Part shown: positions 1 through 10,352 of the stretch, piece after piece
How positions within the stretch are numbered: position 1 is the first letter of the stretch
Layout of the letters: the number at the start of each line of letters is the position of its first letter
Assembly (NCBI GenBank): GCA_039704465.1
Contig: JASFAU010000002.1
Span: forward strand, 1,674,001-1,738,000
Reading direction: 5' to 3'
Length of the DNA stretch: 64,000 bases
DNA from: Plasmodiophora brassicae
Taxonomy: Eukaryota > Endomyxa > Phytomyxea > Plasmodiophorida > Plasmodiophoridae
Program-made: the position numbers and the translations under genes
Notes under the pieces: model-generated
Seen by the model: the letters and a program-made list of their open reading frames with translations, nothing else
Database searches by the model: none
Told to the model about the DNA's origin: nothing

Positions 1-1159
1 AACTTGCTTTAGGAATGAAGACTCAGTCCACGATGCAATCGCGTCCGCATTGTCCACGAGGGAAACAAAGCAGGCCAGAGTGTCAAGTACTTCCAGGCGT
101 CCATCTTCGTTCGTTTCACGTTTCGCTTGCTCGAAGAGAATGTTTGCAATTGCAGGTGCAGCGTTCCTGGCATGCGGCGAGGTGTACAATGTCTTGAGCG
201 ATACGGCGAGTGCGATGCGCTCATGCACGCTGGAGACGGCGCCGTCGCGAGCACCACTGAGGTGCGCGTCAATCTCTTTCGCGATGTCAATGAGGACAGA
301 AGGTGATCGGGCGCGCTGCGCAAACAGAGCGATAGTCCTGCTGCAGACGTCATGGCGATCTTGAATTCGAAGACCAGCGCATAACGGCCGGAGCAACAGT
401 GCTAGGTAGCTGTCAATGTCGATCGTCATGCCCGACAAGAGCGCAGACGCAATATGCAGGGTCGGGCCCTGTGATCGTTTCAGCCAGCGATCCAGTACAG
501 GTACGACCGCCTCCGTCATGTCGGATGGCGTCAGCGCAGCGAACAACGGAGCAAACCCATCTGCATAAATCGTTGCAGGCGGCTTCGTCTTTGCGCCAAC
601 GACGTCGTTCAGGTAGATCTGAAGAACAGCGGCCTTGTGCTCTGGGAGGAACGGTGCGAACCGTAACAACGCACACAACGCCACAAACGACGCCTGCTGC
701 TCTTTCAAAACGAGGTCTGCGTACAGTGGCATCCAGGAGCGGTTTTCTGGTGCCATGTCAGAGGATTCTGAATCTGGTAGTTGAAATGCGAAAGCGCTTA
801 CTCGTGAGAAGCTGTGCGACCGTATGCGAACACGACCGGATGAATTTCGGATGCGTTAGTCGATTGAGGACATCAACGTGCGCAGCGACGAGCTTCTTGG
901 CCACGCCACTGTCCACCCAGTGGGTCGTCGCCCCATGCCAGAGCAGGGCGAACAGGAACCGCGCGATCCCCGACGTGATCGAATCGGGGCACCGCTTGTG
1001 CTCGGCGGCAAACCGCGTGATGGCGGCGACGGCTTCCGTCGCCGCCGACGCGTCCAGCACAGCGATCACGGCCCGCGCCCGCGCGTCCACAATGGCACGA
1101 CCCGACGCCAGCAGGCGCGTGTCCAGCGCCGCCGCCAGCTCGACCGGTATCGACGCCAT
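1..1159 (-). CDS. GCN1: GCN1-like translational activator, N-terminal part (runs off the left edge)
   Basis: GCN1 is a very large HEAT-repeat protein that binds stalled ribosomes and activates the eIF2alpha kinase GCN2. The visible part is the N-terminal HEAT region. The joined protein follows the GCN1 family through segments such as VAKKLVAAHVDVLN, LHIASALLSGMTID and IDSYLALLLRPL. Exons are 1159-802 and 773-1 (open at the edge). The intron at 774-801 has a GTAAGC donor but would be only 28 bp; a longer intron with a donor further upstream keeps the same phase (about 60 bp), so the exact boundary is uncertain. The start is placed at the ATG at 1159. The family normally has more residues before this point, and short open pieces in 1160-1430 could be an upstream exon. 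Family assignment is from pattern recognition over about 375 residues. Confidence 0.72.
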
Positions 1160-1476
1160 GCCCCGCGCGTCGCTTCCCCAGACGGGCCCGGATTGAATTC
1201 TAATGCAGTCTACCCGACTCCGGAACAGATCGCGGACAAATGTGCAGACAGTGCAGCGCACCTGACGGCAGCTCCCCACCTGCAGCTTCGCACTGCAGGT
1301 GACGAAGTCTTTCAGTGCCCGGGTCCCCTGGTCCAACGCTGCGCTCGTAGCCAACCTCCGCGCTGACGCACGTGCCACGTCCTGGCTCAACTGTGAGGGC
1401 GTGCGCGTGCCTGAAGGGCACAGGCGCAAGTCCCTGCCTTGATGGGAGGTTGGTTCATTATCGAAAGCGTGGCATA

Positions 1477-2144
1477 ATGCTGAGCGCGGTGCACGTTTCC
1501 GTCGTAGTTAGCGTCTTCGTGTCGCAGGCGTGGTCGGATGGCCTGTATGCGAAGCTCACGAGTGGGCCCCCTCGCGCCGACGGCCGCTGTGGGCCGTTCT
1601 TTGGTACGGTGCCGATGTCGTTCGAGACGCTGGCTGACGAGACGACGAAGGGAACGCGGGCTGCTGGCCGTCGAATCACTGCTCCGACTACGGCTGGTGC
1701 CTGCTGATTGCTAAGAACCCGGGTGCCGCGAACTGGACGGGACCGTTCCACTGGGCGGAAGGGCCGTTGTGCAGCGACAGCACCCAGTGTGAGGCGGCGG
1801 CGCCCAGCGGCATCCCGCCCACATCCATGTGCTGCGACCTGCGACACGCCCACTTCCACGACCATTACTGCGCCTACATGTACAGCAACGAGAACGGATG
1901 TGTCGATGGAGGACCCAACTACAATGACGGACCTGTCGCGACAGGCCCAGGCGGCCAAACGAACGACCTACCGGCATCGGCATCTCTGCCTGGCTCGCCA
2001 CCGTCGGGGCAATCTGCAACCGGTTCGTCACACGGGGCGCCCAGTCCAACACCCTCTCCGTCGTCGCACGCCATCCCCAAACCGACAACGGTACCCTTTG
2101 CCGCCGTCATCATCCCCTTTGTTGCAGGCCTCGCGTTCCTGTAG
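1477..2144 (+). CDS. Secreted hevein-like chitin-binding protein with GPI-type tail
   Basis: Two exons, 1477-1603 and 1651-2144, joined by a 47 bp phase-1 intron (GTACGG..AAG), give 206 residues. The protein opens with a hydrophobic signal peptide (MLSAVHVSVVVSVF). It is followed by a cysteine pattern typical of type 1 chitin-binding (hevein) domains, GRCGPFFG then GCWPSNHCSDYGWC, created only after splicing. More cysteines follow (CSDSTQC, MCCDL). A Ser/Pro/Thr-rich stretch then leads to a C-terminal hydrophobic tail (VPFAAVIIPFVAGLAFL) that looks like a GPI attachment signal. Inferred role: a cell-surface or wall protein that binds chitin or GlcNAc polymers. The first exon is divergent from GCN1, about 320 bp away. 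The chitin-binding call is by motif only. Confidence 0.72.
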
Positions 2145-2262
2145 ACTGAATAAATGCTGGGCTCCTGTGTCAGTACACGCCAGACGCGCCTGCTACTGTC
2201 GGCGATCGGCTCGTCCCCCACTTGTTGCGGTGTGCAGTCCCGCAACGCGATCGACACTGGTG

Positions 2263-3261
2263 ATGTCGCGTGCGGTGGAGAACATGGCGCGGGAGCTGGA
2301 GGGCGTTCGGCGACGCGCCAATGACGGTACGGTAGCGCCGCTGGCGGGGCGATACGTCGACGTCTGATGTGGGAGGCGCTGCCGTCAGTGGCTCGGGAAA
2401 TCGAGCTGCTCGTGGTGCAGCGGGCGAAGCTGGCTCACCCGGATGACATGACAATGCCGGTGGCCCCGAGCTCGTCGGGTCTGTGCAGTCGGTTCCCTGC
2501 GAGTGCCGCGTCCTAATTTACACACACAATGTGGCAGCTATCGAGGCCAAGCGCCTTCGCGAACAAATCCGACGTGTGCAAGAAGAGACTCGAGGGGTTC
2601 GTGACCGTCAGCGAACGATCGAGCACGGAATGTTTGCCGTCTTTGGACAGCAGAATGACTCATAGGGGCTTACAGGGAACGATTCGAGACTCATTCGGCG
2701 ATCATATCTGCCTATGTTCAACACGTCCGCGATCAAATGCTGGCCGAAATGAAGGCTGACGGTATTCGTGAGAAACGGGACAGCCTGGAACGTAATGCAT
2801 GCGCCTGAATCTCATACGCTTCTCCTGACTTCCGAGTCGCAGGCTGTCTGATCCAGGCGCGCGCCGAGCTGGCTGAGATTCGTTCGAGACAGGCTGATCT
2901 GCATCGGCAAGCTGAGGAGAAACAGGCCCAGGAACGAGAGCGTGAGCAAGTTTCCCGGTCGGTTCGTGAACTCATCCAGTCAGCACACGACTGGAAGCAA
3001 CAGCGTAATCGTCTCAAGATCGCAACCAACCAGCGGAACGCCCTCGCCAAGCGGGTTCTGGCAGTAACGAAGAACCAACCAGATACAGATGTACCAACGG
3101 AAACTGAGAAACCAAAGAGCCAGCACAGGGCAGTCGGAAAGAGGAAGACGCCGACAGGGTATTGTACGAGTTCATCCGCTGTGCGTCAACAGCGCCCTTG
3201 CAAGCAGCCATCGAACCCCCTTCCTGCTCCATGCGGCGAATCGGCAATGTTCTTTGACTAG
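2263..3261 (+). CDS. Coiled-coil protein of unknown function
   Basis: Five exons (2263-2326, 2389-2478, 2538-2631, 2676-2791, 2843-3261) with introns of 62, 59, 44 and 51 bp join in phase to give 260 residues. The protein is highly charged and heptad-like through most of its length (ELEGVRRR, AKRLREQIRRVQEE, ADLHRQAEEKQAQERERE). This suggests an extended alpha-helical coiled coil. The tail is basic and rich in Lys, Pro and Thr. No family was recognised; a structural, cytoskeletal or kinetochore-type role would be a guess. It ends about 60 bp before the convergent end of the DMAP1 gene. The exon 3/4 junction (AT|GTTTGC..ACAG|G) was chosen because it alone keeps frame. Confidence 0.6.
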
Positions 3262-3321
3262 CGTACACGAAGCAAACGGATCAGATTACTAAACATACGA
3301 GTTTGTACCAGATAGTGCCTG

Positions 3322-5093
3322 TTATGACGCGCCCGGTGGAGGCTGCGAAGCGCTACCACTGACGACGGCGGGTACAGCAACGGCTTGCGCGGGATCAGGG
3401 TTAGGAACCTGTTCCACAGGAACCGTCTGGATCAAACCAGTGTCGGCCGTTTCCCGTTTCACAACCGGTAACTGAGAAGCCAGACTTGACGCCTTGGCCT
3501 TGGGAATGGAAGGTCTCGACGAGCCTGGTGGTTTTGAACTTGAAGGAGGACGGGATGATGACCCAGACCCGCTGACGGATGGTCGGGAGCCAGAGGGCGG
3601 TGGGTTCTTTGGTTTCGCCGGCGCCTGACGCTGAGCGGCTTCCAGGTCTGCCCGAAGTTGGCTCGTCTCGGCGTCTTTACGCGCAACGTATCGCTGGAGA
3701 TTGAACAACGTCAGGTAATCGACCCGAAGGCGGTCGTACATATCGCCTGCGACAAGCAATCATTAACGCCACACGTGGAGGTAGAGGCGACGAGACTTAC
3801 AAACAAGACCGGTGGGGGTCGTGAACGTGTTCGGCTGCAGACCGATATCTTCAAGTTCCTGCTCGAGCTGCTTCTGTAGACGAACGTTCACGATGGTCGG
3901 CACCGTGGGCGGTTGTGCGGACCGCAGGTAGACGCCAGAGTGCGGCGGCTTGAACGCATTCACGATGACGATGTGGTCAGGCAGGCCAGAAAACGGGTTC
4001 TCCTTTTGTTCCTCTTCGGTAGGCGGCTAGGAGCACGGTCAGAAGTTGCCCTACGCAAGTGGAGACAAACGACGGACGCGAGTGCTGCGACGCTTGACGA
4101 CTCCATCGACGACAGCGTTGGACATCTTGTCAATTGCCTTCTGTACCTTGACAACACGACGTGCCTCACTGTTCTCGCGTTTCCGCTTCCGGATCGTCTG
4201 TTCAATGGTGCGGTGTTCAAGAACCAGGCGCGCCACTTCCCTTTCGCCCTCCAGCGTCCTCTTGAACAGCAACTCCAGTTGAGCTGGACGAACCTACATC
4301 AGCCAGTGAAGTGCATACTGGGGACAACGTCACAAACCTTTGCGGTTCAGTTCATACGCCACATCAAAGTCCTCAACGGCGGACGGGTTTTCAGTACCCG
4401 GCGCACTTCGAGCTTTGGCGAGTCCAGACTGGATTTCATAGAACCCTGGGAGGATGGTAAGCACTGTGACAGCGTACGCCATCACAGGGCGCCGTTACGA
4501 AATTTGATCTGCTCCAGCGTCTTTGAATGCTGGGGCGGGAAACGGTCTTTGACAATAATGAAGCGGCGGTCGAACTTTTCGGTCAGGTCGAGCAACAGGT
4601 CCGTTTCTTCTCTCGTCCACTCATCCGTCGCAAACAGCCGCGTGTACTCGTCGTCTGTATACCTGCACGCTGATGAGAAACGCCCACAGGAACAATCGTA
4701 TGGCAATTCGGACCTTTCAACGACGAATTTGCCTTCGACTCGGGCGAACCCCACCCCTGGAGAACGTAAGGGTGTCCAATGCTTGATTCCGTTGGGTCCA
4801 TCTAGTTTCCATCGTTTCGTAGGCATCATGTCTCTTCTAAATGGATATCGAGGAGCAATTGCGACTGCCAATCGCCATGTCATGTGCGAACACTGCAAAT
4901 ATATCGATAACGACGGCTTACCAGCAGGGAACGTTGCCATTGGGCGCCGTGGCGCCCCCGATGACGAATTCATGCGCGACCTCTTTCGATTCTTCTTCCC
5001 CTTCGACGCTGCGGCATCGCCCTCGACGGGCGGTGGCGACGCCTCCCGTGCTGCATCGACAGGCGCCGCCACGTCCACCACGGACTCCGCCAT
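3322..5093 (-). CDS. DMAP1: DMAP1/SWC4-like subunit of NuA4/SWR1 chromatin complexes
   Basis: Seven exons on the minus strand: 5093-4922, 4831-4714, 4662-4499, 4445-4338, 4283-4078, 4026-3801, 3746-3322; about 472 residues, close to human DMAP1. DMAP1/SWC4/EAF2 is a scaffold of the NuA4 acetyltransferase and SWR1/SRCAP remodelling complexes in the nucleus. Signatures are the SANT-like core (YTDDEYTRLF, WTREETDLLLDL, FDRRFIIVKDRF) and the following RFYEIQSGLAKAR. The conserved C-terminal block has GVYLRSAQ and YDRLRVDYLTLFNLQ. Introns are 51-54 bp except the first. The exon 1/2 junction is weak: the best-looking acceptor (TTTAG at about 4837) breaks the frame, so an acceptor five bases further on was used. 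The N-terminal 60 residues are therefore uncertain. Confidence 0.85.
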
Positions 5094-5363
5094 GACTATG
5101 TCGTTGTGTCGGGCCGGCCGCACTCGGCCGTGCAGCCGGCCCGACCCGCCCCCCATCGTACAATACTATTTTTATTCTGGGCACCCCCGGCATGGCCCGC
5201 ATGCAGTCCAGTATACAGCGCGATGACAGTGCCGGGGAGAGTGCAGCTCGGAACTTGCGGGCAGCGGCGTCTCCACGACGGATGACTGCAGCCCCGGAGT
5301 ATATTTCCCCGTCGGGAAGTTGCGCCACTGCGGCGTGCAGCGACGGAAGGGCAGTTGGCGGCC
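5094..5363. promoter_or_regulatory. Divergent intergenic region between DMAP1 and the CCHC-knuckle gene
   Basis: These 270 bp separate two divergently transcribed genes and must carry both promoters. The right half contains part of an imperfect repeat that continues into the first coding exon of the CCHC gene. The stretch around 5310-5385 resembles 5460-5540, including the words GACGGAA and CAGTTGGCGG. No TATA box or other element was recognised. Confidence 0.35.
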
Positions 5364-8300
5364 ATGAATGACGAATTGGGTACGCGCGGCGCAGCCGATG
5401 CCGCTTTGAAGGACGGCCAGACTGTTGGAGAGGTAGCGGCGCCGGCCATTTCTGATGCTGGCGAGCTGCGGCGTCCAACGACGGAAACGCAGTTGGCGGT
5501 CATGACGGGGCAATTGGGTACCCGCGGCTCAGCCGGTGTCGCCGTGAAGGACGACCAGATTGTTGGAGAGGCAGCGGCACCGGCCATGTCTGATCCTGAC
5601 GAATCGTCACGGCCTGGTGCGAAACGCGACGGCGAAGGAGACGCGGCCGCCGTTGAACCTGTGCCACATGCCGCATCGGAAAGCAGTCCTGCGGAACCTG
5701 CCCACAGTGCAGACTCCAAAGTGGCCGAAGGTACGTTCCGGTTGTCTGACGGTATGAGCACACGGCTGATTCATTGTGTGGCGCCAGGACCTGTGTCGTC
5801 TCCCGGAGGCGCCGTCCAGTGCGCTGTGATACAAACGTTGGGTCCCACGACAGGGTTGACATTGGCAGACGACGTCCCGGCTCCTGCAAGTGATATCGTA
5901 GTTCCAGATGACAGCACCGGCGCGTCTAGTGCATCGTCGACCGCACCTGTTGATATGTCGATCGGATCTTCACCCAAGGTAACGCAGGCGTCGCTGAAAG
6001 ATTCAGATACCGTACCGGTCGGGCAGGTGCCAGACAGAGACCAACCGCAAGTCACTGTAGCGCCTGGGACGTGGTCCGATATGCCAACCTGGTCGCCAGC
6101 CGAGGGGGCCAGCTGGGCGGACATCACCGAAGCCGAGCAGGCGAAACCTCCCTCCGATCATTGCAAGCAAGGCGGTTCGGGCGCCATCCAGGCGGTGGAT
6201 CCGACTTCACGGTGGGACACGCCATCCCCTGATGCGTCTGAGCCGTCCGCCCACGCGATTGATCCGGCCGCACGTTGGAACACGCCATCCTCTGACGCGC
6301 CCCAGCCGGCAGCATCGTTCCTGCCGACGTCCACGATGGAGTGCGCGTATTGCCACGAGAAGGGGCACTTCATTGCTGATTGCCGGATGCGCCCGCCCAA
6401 AGGATGCTTCGCGTGCGGCGACCCCGGGCACATCTCCAGGAACTGTCCCACAGCCTGGAAGAGGAAAGCCAACACCCTAAGCAACAGCACCATCAGCAGC
6501 AGCAGCAGCAGCAAAGCGGCATCGGCGCCCGCGCGTCCGCCCCAGAAGGTCGCCCAGCGACAAGCGGCGGCGAACGCGCGCTACACGACTGAATCGTTCG
6601 GCGACATGCCCAAACCGACGCAACGTCGCGAATCAGTCGTTCTGAGCTATCGGGCGCCGAGTGAACCGGCGGCGTCGGAGCAGCCGACGACGAACACGTC
6701 ACGGCAAGCCCCGTACAAGACGGTCTGCCTGATCTGCGACGGCGACGATCACCGATCGATCCACTGCATGAAGGTGCCCGGCGCGCCTCTCGTCTGCAAG
6801 TACTGCCTGAGCCCCGATCACCGACGAAAGGACTGCCCGTGTCGCGAGATGTACAAGAACGAGGAGTGCAACTACTGCCACCGTATCGGGCACGTGCACA
6901 TCGACTGCCCGTTCCGCCTGCCATCGCCCATGGACGTCGAGCGCCTGCGCCAGATCAATGGGTGCACGTTCTGCCTGTCCCCGGATCACGTCGAGACCGG
7001 CTGCCCGATCCGGCACGCCGTCCTAGACGCCAAGGCGCGACGCGATCTGTCGAAATGCAAGATCTGTGGCGACGGGTCGCACGTCGAGAACTATTGCTCA
7101 ACGGTGTCGGGCGCCCCGCTGCGCTGCCGGTACTGTGGATCGGCAGAGCATCGCCAGATGCATTGCCCGAGGCACCGGACGGCAGCCGACTCCAAGTGCC
7201 GACATTGTGGCCGGGCCGGCCATGGCTCCATCGACTGCCCGCTTCGGTCGCCGAGCCTCGCCGAGAAGGAGTTCGCCGCGCGCCACAACCACTGCACGTT
7301 CTGCCTGCAGGAATCGCACACGCTGCCCAGCTGTGCCATTCACGCCAAGTTCCTGGAGGTGTCCGGCCAACAGCTCCCGAGCGTCGCGGCGAAGGTGGCT
7401 ACGACGCCATCCAGTGCAATTCGAAGCTTCGCGTACGATGATGATGATGACGGCGGAGACGCAGGCGTTCGTGAAGCGGCGCCGAGGCTCGTGTTCGAGG
7501 AGAAGGCGTCATCGTGCGCCTCGCGAGCCGGTCTGGGTCGAACGGTTGACAGCAGAGACGTTGTCGCACTGGACACGTCGTCGCCGCTCTCGGTCGTCGT
7601 CTGCGGGAACGACGCCGCCAACACGGTCGCGACGCTCGTCGAGGGGTTCCTGGTCGATGCGGACGCGGTGATCGTGGCGCCTGAATCGCCGACCGCTCTC
7701 CTGTTTCACTACGACGACCGGCGCGTCGGCTGTCGCCCGTTCGACCTGTCGATCCAGAAGCGCGCCGACCTGCCCGTCGTGTCGGGCGTCGTCGTGCTCG
7801 TGCCGCCCGGGCAAGTCGAACGTCGCAAGGCGCTGTACGCGTCGTGGCCCAACTGCCACGTGCGCCCGATCCTGTTCGACTGGTCGGCGATCACGGCGGA
7901 GGTCCTGCTTGGACTGCTACATGTGCCGCTGGGCGTCGACCTGACCGGGCCCGACCTGGACCTGCAGGCGATGGTGCTGGACCGGTTCCTGGACTGGGAC
8001 ACGTTGCAGGCGTTCCGCGATGCGGTCGACCGGTTCCGCCCCGGGGCCCTGGCGTCGACGCTGGACGCGTTCCTGACGGATCAGGCTGGGGATTCGTTGG
8101 CGGGCGTGTTCAAGAGCGGGACGTTGGTGCTGTGCGACCTGGAGGATCCAGCACTGGATGCGCGCGCCGCCTGCGGGATCTTCAGCGCCCTGCTGCAAAT
8201 GCTTCGATCGGCGAAGGCGGTGTCGAGCAAGCTGGTCGTCTGCGATCGTGCGGATAAGTACCTGCCGAGCGACGCGTCGTTCGCATCGTCGATCGCAGCG

Positions 8301-8585
8301 CTGGCGGTGAACGACAAGATCAGCACGATCGTGTCCGTTGAGAACGCAGGCGCCCTGCCGGACTCGATGCTGCACAAGGACGTCGCTGCCTGTTTCATCC
8401 TGAAGACGGAGTCGGAATACTACAAGAGCGTGCACGACCGGCTGCATCTACCAAGGTCGTTCCTGGGCGCGGCGTTGCGCCTGGCGAATCGCGACGTGCT
8501 GATCTATTCGTCATTCTGGGATGGCTCGCCGGGCACTGACGTGCGATGCGTTCGGTTGCGGAAGCGATTCACCGGTGCCCAGTAA
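5364..8585 (+). CDS. Ten-knuckle CCHC zinc-finger protein with C-terminal ATPase-like region
   Basis: A single uninterrupted 1,073-residue frame from the first ATG. Residues 1-320 are low-complexity and acidic, and begin with two imperfect repeats (ELGTRGAADA and QLGTRGSAGV). Ten CX2CX4HX4C knuckles lie at about residues 325-650, for example ECAYCHEKGHFIADC, GCFACGDPGHISRNC and HCTFCLQESHTLPSC. Such knuckles usually bind single-stranded RNA or DNA. The last 350 residues look like a RecA/HerA-type P-loop domain (GTLVLCDLEDPALD, KLVVCDRADKYL). The expected Walker A lysine is not visible, so it may be inactive; this part of the call is tentative. No transposon features surround it. Long intron-free coding is unusual here. 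Confidence 0.75.
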   Translation: MNDELGTRGAADAALKDGQTVGEVAAPAISDAGELRRPTTETQLAVMTGQLGTRGSAGVAVKDDQIVGEAAAPAMSDPDESSRPGAKRDGEGDAAAVEPVPHAASESSPAEPAHSADSKVAEGTFRLSDGMSTRLIHCVAPGPVSSPGGAVQCAVIQTLGPTTGLTLADDVPAPASDIVVPDDSTGASSASSTAPVDMSIGSSPKVTQASLKDSDTVPVGQVPDRDQPQVTVAPGTWSDMPTWSPAEGASWADITEAEQAKPPSDHCKQGGSGAIQAVDPTSRWDTPSPDASEPSAHAIDPAARWNTPSSDAPQPAASFLPTSTMECAYCHEKGHFIADCRMRPPKGCFACGDPGHISRNCPTAWKRKANTLSNSTISSSSSSKAASAPARPPQKVAQRQAAANARYTTESFGDMPKPTQRRESVVLSYRAPSEPAASEQPTTNTSRQAPYKTVCLICDGDDHRSIHCMKVPGAPLVCKYCLSPDHRRKDCPCREMYKNEECNYCHRIGHVHIDCPFRLPSPMDVERLRQINGCTFCLSPDHVETGCPIRHAVLDAKARRDLSKCKICGDGSHVENYCSTVSGAPLRCRYCGSAEHRQMHCPRHRTAADSKCRHCGRAGHGSIDCPLRSPSLAEKEFAARHNHCTFCLQESHTLPSCAIHAKFLEVSGQQLPSVAAKVATTPSSAIRSFAYDDDDDGGDAGVREAAPRLVFEEKASSCASRAGLGRTVDSRDVVALDTSSPLSVVVCGNDAANTVATLVEGFLVDADAVIVAPESPTALLFHYDDRRVGCRPFDLSIQKRADLPVVSGVVVLVPPGQVERRKALYASWPNCHVRPILFDWSAITAEVLLGLLHVPLGVDLTGPDLDLQAMVLDRFLDWDTLQAFRDAVDRFRPGALASTLDAFLTDQAGDSLAGVFKSGTLVLCDLEDPALDARAACGIFSALLQMLRSAKAVSSKLVVCDRADKYLPSDASFASSIAALAVNDKISTIVSVENAGALPDSMLHKDVAACFILKTESEYYKSVHDRLHLPRSFLGAALRLANRDVLIYSSFWDGSPGTDVRCVRLRKRFTGAQ

Positions 8586-9642
8586 TCTGTTGCATTCTAT
8601 GAGCGTTTATTATCTACCGTACATGCGTTATAAACCAAATCAGGAAGATTACCCTCACACGAACTTACGAACGTACGTGTATCCCGTCAATGGAATACCG
8701 TGCCTACGATCGCCTGTCTGTGCCCTGCAGGTTCGGCCGGGACCGCCGATCAGGTAGCTAACGGTCGTCAAGCCGCCGAGCATGGTTGGAAGAAGGGCGC
8801 TTATATATGTCGTCTCTGCTTACTGTCTGCATTAACATTAACATTAATTAATTAGCCAACCGTTCGATGACGTTCCGCTCTCCTGTCGTGACAGTCGCCG
8901 CCGCTGGCTAATGCGGAACCAGGGTCAATTACCGACATTCTTCTTGGGTCGTACTTCTGCAGCAACAACGGGAAATAGGGTGTGCCACTCGCCACCTTCC
9001 AATGCTGTTCCTGGAGATCGACCCCAGGCTCCAGGTTGTACAGCACCTTGATAAATCATGCACCTGGGAGGAACGTCACTGTATCCCCCAATGTCGACCC
9101 CAGTCTGGCAGACCGCGTTCACACGTTATTAATTCGGATCCTGCCCAGCGTGTGTACTACCGAGGATCGACGTAGTACGTAGTATATCTGCTACTGGAGC
9201 GTGACACAGGTCGCACCCCAGTTTCAGACTCGTATTGCTTGTCAAGTCGTCGTGAGCTGTTGTCGACGTCTGTGAGAGCGATGGGCTCGTGACGATACGC
9301 CGGCAGCACACGATGTCTGCCCTGTCAACCTGTCAACGGTGGACGTAGTATGCGCCGGGCCGGGAACTCGCTCATGGCTCTTTCTGCAGCATTCCTGAAC
9401 AGTCCAACGGGGGTGGCGTACAACGGACGTTGTCTGGGTACCGTGCTCCCTTGCCGTAGAGCCGGTATGCAGTGATCCGGCCTGGCCCGCTGGATTTGGG
9501 TTTGAATACGTTCCATATGCGGGACGGCACCCGCATCGCCCCTTTATCGATGCGGAATCCTCGAGCCTACTTGCAGAACATAAGCCACCTGCGGGACGGG
9601 GCGTGGTAGTATATTCTCATGGACACACGGACCCAAACAAAC
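8586..9642. other. About 1 kb without a recognisable gene
   Basis: Only short frames are present, with no recognisable domain, and the region is less GC-rich around 8600-9200 (for example repeated TTAACATTAA near 8830). It lies between the CCHC gene and the transposon cluster. Confidence 0.5.
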
Positions 9643-9712
9643 TGTAGACCGGACCGCCCACTAGGCCACGAGAGCAGCTGCTCCCGTGGCCTAGTGGGCG
9701 GTCCGGTCTACA
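9643..9712. repeat. 70 bp near-perfect palindrome, copy 1
   Basis: An inverted repeat from TGTAGACCGGACCGCCC to its complement, centred on CAGCTG at 9677/9678, with one mismatch near the centre. The right flank reads AAAACATCTCACCGG, which returns in inverted form beside copy 2 at 9891. Confidence 0.9.
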
Positions 9713-9890
9713 AAACATCTCACCGGGGAAGCTCGTACCCCCCGACGATCGAGCGATGTCCGCCGCCTACCCGTGTAGACGACTCGCAGACCTGCTCTCG
9801 TGCCTGGCGCGTCCGTACTATCTACCATCCTCCCCAAAACTCTCCGTCCACGGCGGACTTCGAGGAGGCTCGAACTCCCGTCGGTGAGAT

Positions 9891-9968
9891 GTTTTGTAGA
9901 CCGGACCGCCCACTAGGCCACGAGAGCAGCTGCTCTCGTGGCCTAGTGGGCGGTCCGGTCTACAAAAC
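9891..9968. repeat. 78 bp perfect palindrome, copy 2
   Basis: Starts GTTTTGTAGACCGG, ends with the exact complement, and is centred at 9929/9930. Together with copy 1 and the inverted CGGTGAGATG flank it forms a nested inverted repeat around about 180 bp of unrelated sequence. A related, partly degraded unit lies at about 58046-58095. Confidence 0.9.
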
Positions 9969-10112
9969 GAAACAGCACGTTTCTGCGGACCGTTCCACGA
10001 CGACAGCCGCATCAGTCATCACCCAGTCGAAGAACCAGACGAAAAACGGCAACATCAGTTACAAGGCCGGTGCTACAAACAGGAACGACTTTCATGCTGC
10101 TCTCTCCATAAA

Positions 10113-10309
10113 TGTTCATCCAGAGTACCAGTACTCAGATGATGCTGCTCAGATGCTGCTGCCACCCGGTCACATGATCATGACCGTACTCGACCCCGCA
10201 GCGGCCCTTGCTGTGACGATCCTGTCCAAATACATCAGTTCGTTATATCACCAGGCGCCGACTCTTGCGACCGACCGCCCCCGTAGTGGGCAGCGGCGGC
10301 GTTAGCACA
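10113..10309 (+). repeat. 5' LTR
   Basis: 197 bp beginning TG and ending CA, identical base for base to 15255-15451. Confidence 0.95.
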
Positions 10310-10352
10310 GAAGCTTCTTGCGCAAAGAGCCCCAAGCAAACGAACTCACTTA

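Noticed and set aside
4850..4920. An alternative frame (EVAHEFVIGGATAPNGNVP) as the DMAP1 N-terminus
   Set aside because: It resembles the family slightly better, but joining it to exon 2 at the best acceptor creates a stop codon. The ATG-initiated frame was kept with low confidence at this junction.
6480..6520. CAG/AGC microsatellite in the CCHC gene as a frame-disrupting repeat
   Set aside because: It encodes a short Ser run within a continuous frame and needs no special explanation.
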